Of a stretch of DNA of 64,000 bases, positions 54,030 through 64,000 are shown in pieces. Position 1 is the stretch's first letter. Each line of letters opens with the position of its first letter. Origin of the DNA: Protula sp. h YS-2021 (Eukaryota; Annelida; Polychaeta; Sabellida; Serpulidae); contig OX457026.1 of assembly GCA_949752745.1 (NCBI GenBank), forward strand, positions 73,844,742 to 73,908,741, in the 5' to 3' direction. The translations under genes were made by a program, and so were the position numbers. The notes under the pieces are model-generated. The model was not told the origin of the DNA. It did not search any database and saw only the letters and a list, made by a program, of their open reading frames with translations.

Positions 54030-56425
54030 TTGATAACTCGAACTTTCGATAACTCGAACCTAAATTTGGGACTCATAAAATTTAAATACAGAGATAGCGA
54101 CAGCAAACGCTAATTGTCTGGATAACATTTAGCGTTGTGAAAACAAACCCCATTACTGGCTGCAGCTAGTGGCAGCTTTGAGCATACCAGGCGCATCATT
54201 GTGTGCCTTATTGCACCACTCCTGATGCCATAAATTATGCTTTGTTGCAATCTACTTGATCCAATGGAGACCTGGCTGGCTGGCCATTTTCTTAATAAGG
54301 TTAATGACTGAGTAGCACTCATAAAAATACCAATTCATTTAGCATTTGAAAGTGTTTTATTTAAGTTGAAAATAAAAAATTGTGGATTTTAGTGACGTGG
54401 TTCTGTTCTAAAAAAATGGCTAGTTCAAAATCAGTAAAACCAATTAAAGTGAAATATAGAGCTGTTTCAGCAATTAAAAATGGTGAAAAAATCCAAAATT
54501 GCTGCGCAGCTTGACGTTTCATTGAACACTCTCTCGATTTAGATTAAAATAAACAACTGCACAGCGCACACATCTTGACACTGCTCTTTACAAATGGTTG
54601 ATCAATACACGTGCTCAAAATTTACCAATAAGTGGACCGTTGCTACAAACGAAAGCTGTCGAACTTGCTAAATCGCCTGAAGCGACTGATTTTCAGTGTT
54701 CATTAGGCTGGATTCAAAAGCGTCACAATATTGTATTCAGAAGGGTATGTAGTGAATCAAAAGCTGTGGATATGGATTCCGTCCAGATGTCTTTACGCAA
54801 ATTTTAGAGAAATACAAACCATGCGACATTTACAATGCAGATGAAACTGGACTATTCTTCACGCTTCTGCCAGACCACACCCTTACTTTTAAGGGTGACA
54901 GTGCTCATGGTTCGAAGCAGAGCAAACAGCGAAAAACTGTGATGGTTTGTGCCAATACCACCGGTAGCGATAAGGTGCCACTCTTTGTTACCGGAAAGTC
55001 GAAAAAGCCATGTTTCAAACAGGTTAGCACATTACCCACGGATTGTGAGGCTAACAAAAAGACCTGGATGACCAGCGAGCTTTTCACAATATGGCTCAGA
55101 AGCTAGTTAGTTAGTTATGTGATTTTTTTAATGACACGACCTACCCTTAGCGGCTTATAGTGTGTCAAGACATATCAATAATCAGTGACTAGAAAACAAT
55201 ATTACTAGTTAAAATCCCGGTTAGTTAAAACCGTGTATATTCTGAACTCATAAAATAAGCAGAGTCTAGAAATACTGATACAGGTTGATTTCTTTTCAAA
55301 ATTGTATAATTGCACTAGGTTCAATTTCATCAAAGAGCTGCTCCAAAGAATCAACTCTTTGACGTGAGCGGGCCTCTTGAAAATCGGTACAGTCTATTAA
55401 AATATGTTTAAAGTGTAAGGTTCTCGACACTCGAAGCAGTCGGGTTCCGGCTCGCCTCTTAATAGATTTTTATGACTCACATATGTATATCCTTTTCTTG
55501 CTGTATGTATAACCATATCATCCTAGACATTACTTAGGGTGGCAGTTTATGCCCAACAATAGGATAAATTTCATACAGCAGTTATTCTTTGTATATCTTG
55601 AGATATGGTGGCTCAGGAAATCCGATTCCAAAATGGACAGCCAGAAACGTGAGGTAGCTTTGATGTTGGATCACTACACAACACAACCTGATACCCCTAG
55701 ACTCAGGCAACAGAGTTCTTTCCTTCCCATCGAATACCACTAGCTTTACCCAACCCATGGACCAAGGCATTATCCACGACCTGAAAGCTCAGTGCAGACG
55801 AAATTTGGTAACAAAAATGTCAAGTGTCCATTTACAATCAAGAAGAGTTAACCGTACGCCTACTCGATACGCTCCTTCTTGCATCGGGCATGGGACCGAG
55901 TCTCACAAGAGACCATTGCCAATCGTTTTTTTATTTTTTAAGTTGTGGTGGACAATGTCCCTCCTACGCACTCGATTACGGATACGATAACGCCTGTGCC
56001 ATCTAATGTACCTGAAATCGACAGCGGTGCAATGCCAAGTGTTTGTTTTAAGGAGTACTGCCATGCAAATGATGATATGATTTGCAGAGAAGTAGTGACA
56101 GACGAATCTATCATTGAATCAGCGCGAAGCGAAAACGCAGAAACTGCAAATTGACCCGAGTGAGTCAAAACCACGAACAAGACGTCCAACTGTGTCCATC
56201 CTGGATAGTCTCGAACAGCTGTCTTATGACACGTCCAATTTTAGTAACGCTGGTGACGCTTTTGATAGGATGGTTTGTTTGAAATCCGCCGAAGCGCTTG
56301 TGCGACTCAAAACAGCAAGACAGACTTCTTCACCCCAATACCAAAACAGTGAACTTCAAGCACGCTTCATGTTACAGACTATAGATTGTAAAACTGGTGG
56401 ATACAAGACTATTTATAATTAGTTA
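54030..56425 (+). pseudogene. Tigger/pogo (Tc1-mariner) transposase, decayed and interrupted
   Basis: From ATG 54416: MASSKSVKPIKVKYRAVSAI, then after a frameshift SKIAAQLDVSLNTLS (Psq-type helix-turn-helix). The CENP-B-type second domain is at 54595-54740 (INTRAQNLPISGPLLQTKAV, FQCSLGWIQKRHNI). The DDE domain starts at about 54820: YNADETGLFF with the first Asp, KQRKTVMVCANTTGS, then a foreign insertion at 55103-55608, then KREVALMLDH with the second Asp, and MDQGIIHDLK. The C-terminal region runs to 56422. Many stops and frameshifts. The repeated GATAACTCGAAC words at 54030-54062 look like its 5' terminal sequence. Non-functional. Confidence 0.8.
55103..55608 (-). mobile_element. Antisense 5'-truncated I/Nimb-like non-LTR insertion
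   Basis: On the minus strand it matches 7335-7857 of the first retrotransposon almost end to end (GGATATACATATGTGAGTCA, GAATATACACGGTTTTAACT, CCGCTAAGGGTAGGTCGTGT, and the ATAACTAACTAAC tail). It splits the Tigger DDE domain. The flanks TGGCTCAGAAG (55092-55102) and TGGCTCAGGAA (from 55609) look like an imperfect target duplication. Only the 3' 506 bp are present, typical of incomplete reverse transcription. Confidence 0.8.
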
Positions 56426-58354
56426 TATGTATATGACTCTTTATTTGGAAGTATTTTTCATGCACACAAACCATTAGTACGTTTGAATAAATAACTATCT
56501 CAAAAGTGTATGTGTGCATTATTGACATCTTACATGGTACGCAGGGCTGGTATCATTTAAATTTATGATTTATGATTTAACTCAAGGTGTCATAAATTTT
56601 AAAAAAATCACTTCTTTGATTTTTATTACTTGCTATTAGTTTTGTGTATCTGATTGCTGTACCTGTTGGTTTGAATCAGTTTATGGTGCCACGCAGTGGT
56701 AAGTTGTTATCACGATTTTAATCCCCTACTTAAACAGCGTACTAATATCACATCATATTTGATGACATATATTTTTGGTATATTGAATATAGTTCACTGT
56801 CAAGACAGAGGAACCCTTAGAATAATATCATATATGTTTATAAAATGATTAGCAATTCATGTGCAGTACAGTATTTCTTCTATTTTGAGGTGCTTATGAT
56901 TTTCAAGCCAAGTACATGAAAGATAATTCATGCAAACACATGCCATAGTGAATCCGTCAAATAAATGAATTTACAAAGTCATTAAAAATTTCAATGACTT
57001 TGTAAAGTCAGTGGTTCACTTAGCGACACTGTTAAGTCACTAACATTTCCAGTGACTTTGTAAAGTCACTGATTTTGAGCCTTCTCAACTTGAGACTCAT
57101 AACCCTCAATTTTTTTTTACCGGTAATAAAGTCTCCTTTCCCTCATTTTCGCTAATTACCCTATCAGTGCCATTGTTTAAGAGTGTTACATTATTACTGA
57201 TAAATTATGTAAACTGCACAGACATCAAAAACCCAAGCTGTTCCTTCCTCCTTCTAATCGGCTTAACGAGTAACTTAATACTCACTCCGACGTCTCATTC
57301 ACTGTTCTCAAAAACAAACAGCCTTAAAAAACATACACACTTTCAATTGCGCATCTCTGAACACAATAGATCATATTTCTCAGTTTGTTATTGACAAAAG
57401 AAATTGCATTTAAAATTAATAGTAAAATAAGATATTTGAAATAATTTGTTAATTTAGCATAAATTGGTAAATGTTGTGGATGAGCTAGAAAATGACAATT
57501 AACAGTAGTTAAAAATTAAACACAAAACGGATAAAAAAAGTAAAAAGGGCATGTTATTCAAACAGTTTCAAAACTTAAAGTTGTTGATTTCGCTGAAAAG
57601 CAGGGCAATTGAGCGCTATTGGATAGCCAATTGTATATGACGATTTTAGTTTATTTATTGCGGGCACTTAGTGTTATATGAACTCAGAACTCAGTTTTAT
57701 TATATTGAAACTTTGACAATTTTGATGGATTTTAGTTCTACACTAAACAGTTTATAGTCTTTTTCAGTTTACCACACATTACACGGTTACATGCCATGAC
57801 ATAATAAAATTTTGAGGTATAAAAAATGTTTTAATTTAACTCCGTGTATATGATATATGCTATACACGGGCTGATATGATTTAAATCAAGTCATGATTTA
57901 AATAAACGTAAAAAAAATCAGGTTTTTTAATTTTTTGATTTTTTTTAACAATGGTCTGTATTAAAGGCCTTCATGTGCTGTTACGGCACCAAGCATTTGT
58001 TTGCAACCCCTTCTGTTTGAAGAAAGCATTCATAAGGTACGCGAGCAGCACTCTTTGAGAAGGTCAATACCGGTGGTGTCTGAGAATATACCCTACAGTA
58101 TTAGATGATTATAAGCATTACCATTATACAAGCATCAACTCGGGAGTAGACATTTAGGCGGCCAGCTTTTATCTGGAAAATCCCGGTAGCATCTCAAACT
58201 GTACTTACTCCAGTGTTGGAAAAGCGTGTCTACCCCATGTACTTGCAAACAAAGTATTATGTGTTACGCATCATGTATTTAAATCCTCTAAATCGACTGC
58301 TTCTTTACTTATTCATTGAGAACCTGAGACAACAACATCACTGGAAGCTTTAAA
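56426..58354. other. Non-coding stretch with possible DNA-transposon ends
   Basis: Two same-direction copies of a GGGCTG(G/A)TAT(C/G)ATTTAAAT motif followed by ATGATTTAA words (56543 and 57870) look like hAT-type left ends. At 56960-57080 the words AATGACTTTGTAAAGTCA and GTGACTTTGTAAAGTCAC form small palindromes. No gene otherwise. Confidence 0.4.
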
Positions 58355-59640
58355 ATGTCTGGCAGACGGCTTGCTTCCGTGTGGAGATATTTTGATAGAG
58401 ACATTTCAAACAGCAAAAATCCGAAAGAAATTTGTAAAGCATGCAAAGTCGAAATTCAGGGAATTCTAAAAAGATTGGAAAAACATGTTGAAAATAGTAA
58501 ATTGATTGAGAGAGAAGTAGTATCACAGCAGAAGCAAAAGAGAAAACACGAAGTTGAGACAGAAAGTGATCCAATTTCTCTGAAAAAATCCAGGGTTGGA
58601 CATACTGACAAAATGGTTGTGCGCACCTCGGAAGAAGAAATGCACGCTTTGAATCTTCAAATGACAAAAGCAATTATAGCGACAAACACACCCTTCCCTA
58701 TGGTGGATAATCCAGAGTTTCAGAAATTTTACAAAATGCTCCGACCGGGTGTGAGTCTTGCAGAAAGACACAAGATGGCCGGACTACTACTGGATATTAT
58801 ATATGCAGAGGAGATTGAAAAATCGCGAAAGAAATTTAACGGTAAGTTCTCTTATTGAACTACATTATAGCAAAAAAAAAGTTAACAGACAATTAACCGA
58901 CAAGCGTAAGAGTCTGCATGAAAAGAAATACTAAAAATTGCAATTAAGAGAATGCGTAGAGAGGTTTCAATTAATTAATAAGTTAACTTACGAATCTGTC
59001 ATTTTTTCAATTGCAATTCAAAACTTGATGAAATTGCAATTGAATTGGGCTGCTGCCTTACTCTTTTTAATTGACATTTAGAAGAAAGAATAACAATGAT
59101 CAATATTTTCAGGCGAGTTTGTCACCCTTGCAATAGATGGATGGTCGAACGTTACGAACGACCCAGTTATCGGTGTTTCGATTACCTCCAGCGGTGCCAC
59201 CTATCTTTCGACACCATCGACACCACGGGCCACCCTCACACCACCTAATATATGTCGCAAATAGCCCTCGAGTCCATCTTAAAAGCCGAAGAAATGTTCA
59301 ACGTCAAAGTCGGACATGTGGTCGCGGATGGGGCATCCAATATGGCAGCTATGCGTGAAGTTATACGGGAAGAGCCAGCCAGTGAAGTAATCACCTATCA
59401 CTATCAGCCACACTTGCTGAACCTCCTGGCCAAGGATATCAGCAAGGAACAATCAGCGACAGTCAGCAAGATTATTGCAGTTTTGAAGTTTTTCAGAAAC
59501 AAACACGCAGCCCAAGCAGAGTTGAAACATGCGAATTTAACGAAGCCCCCACTACCGCAGAAACACGTCGGAACACTGCGCGATTCCATCCTCTATTACT
59601 GTTACAACTGGGCATCGCCGGTTCAGATCACTTCCACTTA
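58355..59640 (+). pseudogene. hAT-type transposase with DUF659-like domain, decayed
   Basis: Exon 58355-58841 encodes MSGRRLASVWRYFDRDISNS with a degenerate BED-like finger (C-x2-C, then H), a basic linker and ALNLQMTKAIIATNTPFPMV, NPEFQKFYKMLRPG. A GT-AG intron (58842-59112) joins in phase to GEFVTLAIDGWSNVTNDPVI, the first catalytic Asp region. A frameshift at about 59202 and a TAA at about 59249 precede SQIALESILKAEEMFNVKVG, HVVADGASNM (second Asp) and HLLNLLAKDI. The frame dies at 59640, so the C-terminal dimerisation domain is missing. Distinct from the hAT at 60780. Confidence 0.75.
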
Positions 59641-59938
59641 GTGGTACAGAGCAAAAGTACATAGAGAATGTGCTAATTCGACGAGCTGCATGCGACTTGC
59701 TTGCAATATACCTGGATTGTCATTAAGATACAGAAACAATCTGGCTGTTTGGGACGAACTAACTTGTGAATATAAATTTAGTAAAATACACGGCCTAATC
59801 AGTAGAATGGGATCGATGGTACCACGAAACCTTGGACATAAACAAGATGCGTCACTCATTTTCGATTCCATATCCTTAGAACCACATACTTGGGAAAGTG
59901 TATCTCGTAATACTGTAACATAATATTGGGAGTACATT
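59641..59938. other. Non-coding stretch
   Basis: Directly follows the broken hAT frame. No transposase C-terminus is recognisable. Confidence 0.35.
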
Positions 59939-59949
59939 TGTTGTTCAAG

Positions 59950-60193
59950 GGACTCACTTGGGGAAAAATGAAAAGTGCGTACTGGTACGCACCGCGGTCG
60001 AAAAACTGCGTACCCCAACAAAATGATCAAATTTGGCAGGTACAATACGTACGAATGGTACGCAGTGCCCTGCTAAAAGTGTGTACTCCTCGCTAAAAGT
60101 GTATACCAGAGTACGCACCCTCTCTCTCTGAAAGTGCCTACCAATCGCCAAAAGTGCGTACGGTACGCAGAGTACGCGGCCCATATGAATCCC
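59950..60193. mobile_element. Short GTACGCA-rich MITE with 11-bp target duplication
   Basis: A 244-bp insert flanked by perfect direct repeats TGTTGTTCAAG (59939-59949 and 60194-60204). Its ends are imperfectly inverted (GGACTCACTTGGG on the left; GGATTCATATGGG on the right read in reverse). The interior has repeated AAAAGTGCGTAC, GGTACGCA and AAAAGTGTRTAC words in both directions. No coding capacity. Confidence 0.6.
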
Positions 60194-60254
60194 TGTTGTT
60201 CAAGATGAAAGTTAACAAAACTAACCAGACTGAACAGCTTTTTTTAAATCGCCA

Positions 60255-62815
60255 TCTTGGTCCTTGGTAATTACCGGGTAAAAACCCGGACGGTAAAAAG
60301 GGTTTTTACCATGGGGTTTCTACCATGGAGTTGGCGGCGCTTATTTCTCAGATCTTTGCACACAAACTTGTGTACTGTTGGTAATTATCTTTCATGCAAT
60401 TCATATCCACCACCACTGTTTACTTTACTCACGTGAAGCCACATCCCTTTGTCAAATATTTCTTCTTATGTATGCTGTGCAGTTGCTCTTATGCAATGGT
60501 CTTGTGATATTAACGAACAGACTATTTATGTAAGAAGTAATACCTGACAAAGGGATGTGTTTTCCCTGGAGTAATCGGTAAACATCAGCGCGATACTACT
60601 TTGATGTTGGAAATGGTCACATCCGTTTGTTAGTTAAACATCTTAAGAGGGTCTATATAATACATGATTTTTGTGAAATCAAAAGTATTGTATTTTGAGG
60701 CTTCTAAACACAGTTAAGCTTTTGAATGTATTTAGTGGAAATTAAATAAATTTAGAAAACGTTGAAAATAAATTTCAACATGAATAACGGTGGCAGACCA
60801 AGGGATTCAGTATGGCAACATTTTACTCAATTCACAAAGGATACCAAAGTCTATGCTAAATGTCACAGGTGTGGAAACACACAATTAGCAAAGGCCGGTC
60901 GCTTAAAGCTCCATCATAGTAAATGCGCCGCAGCTCATATGGATATTCCCAACGACGCATCTGCGTCTGCAGATACTATGGAAATGTCAATTTCAGAACA
61001 AAATGTATCTCGAAAAAGAGACAGATCAGTTTCACCACCCCGCAAACGACAGGCAACTGCTGAAACCAATGTACCACTGCAACAGCGTATAGACAGTAGC
61101 GTTTTCAAAACGACACCTAAATTGAAAACAGACATTGACAATCAATTAGCGAGATTTTTCTTTGCATGCAATATTCCGTTCAATGTGGTGGAACATCCAG
61201 AGTTCATAAGGGCTGTCAAGCTGTTGCGTCCCGGGTATACTCCACCCACTAGAAAAACTCTAGGTGGGCCGTTATATGATACTGTTCACAGTGAAATGCA
61301 AGACGAAATGAAGGTATTACTGGACGGTAAATCTGGTGCTCTGGCTCAAGACGGTTGGAGTAACTGTCATAACGATCCAAATATTGCCACTACACTCATT
61401 GTGGAGGGAAAGCCATATTTTTTGGATAGCATTGAGACGGGGTCAATGTCTAAAACTGCGGATAACTGTAAAACACTGTGCGAAAATTCCATACAGACAG
61501 CGAAAGAACAATAAAACTGTACTGTTAAAACGGTAGTTACGGACAATGCCAGCAACATGAACAATATGGGGGATGCTTTAAAAGCAGATGATCCTGAGAT
61601 TACGGTGTATGGGTGCTCTGCACACTTACTCAATCTGCTAGGTGAAGATCTGACACCCAAAGATGTCATGAAACACGTAAAAGATGTCAATAAACACTTT
61701 AGAAATCACCACAAACCATCAGCGTGGTTAAATAAAATTGAGGGAAGTGTTAAACCTCAGTTACCTGGCGATACAAGATGGAAATCACAACTTATTTGTT
61801 TGGAAACTTTCATCAAAAACCGTTCGTTTTATGTGCAGATATGCGAAGAGCATGAAAACGAGTTTGATACAGCATTAATCCGAAAAATACAGGATTATAA
61901 TATATATCGCAATGCTAAAGACTTAGCCGCGCAGCTTACCCCTGTAGCCGCTGCTCTTGACACCTGTCAATCTGATCAAACTTCAATCGCCGATGCCTGT
62001 CACGTGTGGCTGTCACTGCTTGAAAATCCAGTTTTAAGCCACAATAAACCAGCAATAGAGCGGCGATTTAAACAAGCAATTAGCGCAGAGCATCTGACGG
62101 CTTACAAACTACATCCGAAATATTTGGGAGAAAAGTTGACAAATGAGCAAAATGATATTGCGTGTCAATTTATCATAAACAAATGTGAAGAAAACACTGA
62201 AACGCTGATTGCCTTTGAGGCCAAAACTGCACCATTCCCTGGGCATTATTTCACGGATACGGCAAGACAAGTTAACCCAATAACTTGGTGGAAAGGCGCT
62301 GCAAATAGCAGCATTTCTGCACACTTTATTACTACAGTTATTGACCTGTTATCTGCGCCATGTTCATCAGCTTCAATCGAAAGAGTATTTTCGAACTTTG
62401 GTGCTATTCATTCTAAAGTCAGAAACAGATTGGGCAACGACAAAGCATCAAAATTAGTGTTCTGTTATCGCATGCTCCGAGGAGCAAAAGAAGTGGATTA
62501 TTAAATGCACCCGTCACATTTTAGTAGAATGTTTAGATTTGTATAAAGACTGTTAGCTAGACAATTTTTGTGTTACAATATTTTTATAATCGCGTTGTTT
62601 GTGGATATGAACTGTAGATATAAAATATGGATGTAAACTTACAAGTAGATCGGATAGATACCCAAAGGTGTTGTTGTAAGTTGTTGTTAAGGGGGTTTCT
62701 ACCCTATTTCTACCATTTCTACCGGGTAAAAACCCTTTTTCCCGGGTTATTACCCTAGTTTTTACCCACGGTAGGGGAAAAAGGGTTTCTACCTGGTAGA
62801 AACCCAACCCTGACA
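60255..62815 (+). mobile_element. hAT DNA transposon, nearly intact
   Basis: The transposase frame (60780-62504) lies between two inverted blocks of GGGTAAAAACCC-type words: left 60268-60345 (ACCGGGTAAAAACCCGG, AAGGGTTTTTACCATGG, GGGTTTCTACCATGG) and right 62692-62815 (GGGTTTCTACC, ACCGGGTAAAAACCC, GGGTTTCTACCTGG, and the end GGTAGAAACCCAACCCTG). Read inwards the right end begins CAGGGTTGGGTTTCTACC, typical of hAT termini. The left terminus is less clear, so limits are approximate. Confidence 0.65.
60780..62504 (+). pseudogene. hAT transposase, one in-frame stop
   Basis: 575 codons with a single interruption, TAA at 61512-61514; otherwise one continuous frame. Domains: BED-type zinc finger at residues 10-45 (SVWQHF, C-H-R-C-G-N, then H-x4-C); basic linker SRKRDRSVSPPRKRQA; RNase H-like core with DGWSN (first Asp, about residue 197), VVTDNASNM (second Asp, about 253) and CSAHLLNLLGEDL; GDTRWKS; a helical insertion; and the C-terminal hAT dimerisation region WWKGAANSSI ... 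LSAPCSSASIERVFSNFG, with the Ser-x-x-x-x-Glu-Arg-x-Phe-Ser motif. It resembles ZBED-like/hAT transposases in length and order. The single lesion suggests recent activity. Start chosen at the first ATG. Confidence 0.88.
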
Positions 62816-62819
62816 GAAA

Positions 62820-64000
62820 CATGATTTATATTCATGTGCATTTTATTGTCTATATACCAAGAATTTACTGCGTTTTATATAAGCAAGGTTTGTTTCGACC
62901 GCCTCTGCCACCGTTATATATTTGTTCCGGGTATAATATTTCCCTTAAGTCATTAAAACCCCATGAATATCACTCAATTACTGTCTTGCTTGTATAATTT
63001 TGCTCACTGTACACACTTTTTTCTGTCATTTCTTTATACGTTATCGAGACACTACATTCTTACTTGCCCCCCCCAAAAGCGGCTCCATATGGGAGGAAGG
63101 ATCTGACGGAGATATATACAGAGTAAATTTAAGGAACAGCGACTCGGAACTACGTACGTACGAGTACCATAAATATAAAACGCACAATACAGATTCTGTC
63201 AACTGAATGCATTTTAAATTCAAAATTACACCATATATGACACCGTCTTTAAGACGCTAAGGCATGATCTGTCTTCGCTTACCAGTCGTATTGCCAATAG
63301 CTAAAGGTTTAAGATTTTACACAAAATTATTCGCACTTTTCCCTCCATGTTGTTTTCATCCGGGAGCTTGTAGCTACGAATGGTTATCTGAATTAATATC
63401 AGCCCGAATTTCTTATTAGCACCCCTCAAGTCCAAAGAGGATGACATCAACGGGCGCAAGACCCCAAATATTACCATGCCCTAATTAATAAATTTTGTTT
63501 CTAAAATTAACAAAAAATGCACAATATTTTTTTAAAATATATATTAGATATACAATAAAAGAAATTGAAAAAAATTGTATGCTAAAAAAAATTGCATTTT
63601 AAGTCGTATTCTCATCGGACCATATTTAAACTACGCAAAAACAATATAGAAATTGGGATAGAAATATTCATTTTTATCTACAGACAGTGAGTATTCTGGG
63701 GAATACAAGAGTTACAACGTAAGTATTATGATTACAACAAGTATTATAAACTAAACAATGAGCGATATTAACAGGTTTATTACGTTCACAAAAGTTGGAC
63801 ATATATGAACAAAAGATACGCACAAAAACCTTGCCATTCAGGGTATTTTCCTGTATTTCTCATGCAATAAAAGCAATTAGTAATTACATAGAGTACTATT
63901 TGATTACATAGAGTACTATGAAATATACCGAAAACAAAACACTTAAAAATTAAGAGAGTTAACGTGTCCACAAATGTCGCATTTCTATTTGACGGTACGG
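62820..64000. other. Non-coding stretch to the window end
   Basis: AT-rich, no gene or structured repeat recognised. A short C-run lies at 63067-63074. Confidence 0.4.

Overview
This is an invertebrate nuclear genome window: AT-rich, intron-containing and dominated by repeats. Helentron-associated elements resembling the pearl elements of bivalves, I/Nimb-like non-LTR retrotransposons and an invertebrate-type Rab3 together suggest a lophotrochozoan, most likely a mollusc. The organism assignment is inference; no search was run.

Two host genes can be reconstructed. (1) A plus-strand RAB3 small GTPase gene, coding about 16048-32937, with four coding exon positions. The third position exists in two versions (23863-23987 and 25829-25953), each exactly 125 nt, in the same phase and about 61% identical in protein: a textbook mutually exclusive exon pair. 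Including both or skipping both gives an early stop. (2) A minus-strand nine-exon gene, coding about 52641 down to 47751, predicted to make an 844-residue multi-pass membrane protein that I cannot assign to a named family.

The rest is mobile or repetitive DNA. 1-8112: several Helentron-like (HINE/pearl-like) elements with a terminal hairpin, a CCGT-type microsatellite and tandem core repeats, a 130-bp tandem array, and a decayed non-LTR retrotransposon (ORF1, endonuclease, RT, RNase H) sitting inside a 51-bp minisatellite. 9.9-15.2 kb: an internally deleted second retrotransposon copy, a short foldback element with a 9-bp target duplication and another HINE. 16-35 kb: RAB3, whose last intron carries a HINE with eight nearly identical 178-bp units. 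35-47.3 kb: HINEs, a tRNA-derived SINE, a 2-kb degenerate satellite, a near-perfect palindromic MITE and two foldback-type elements whose terminal inverted repeats are built from short tandem GCCAACTCGGCACC-like units; one has a perfect 8-bp target duplication and a nested HINE. 47.7-52.7 kb: the membrane-protein gene. 53-64 kb: a decayed Tigger/pogo transposase split by an antisense truncated copy of the same non-LTR family, a decayed hAT, a 244-bp MITE with an 11-bp target duplication, and a hAT element whose transposase is intact except for one TAA codon.

The observation most worth following up is the RAB3 exon pair, because the swapped segment covers the alpha3/beta5 region that contacts Rab3 effectors. 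The second is the set of foldback elements with modular repeat termini.
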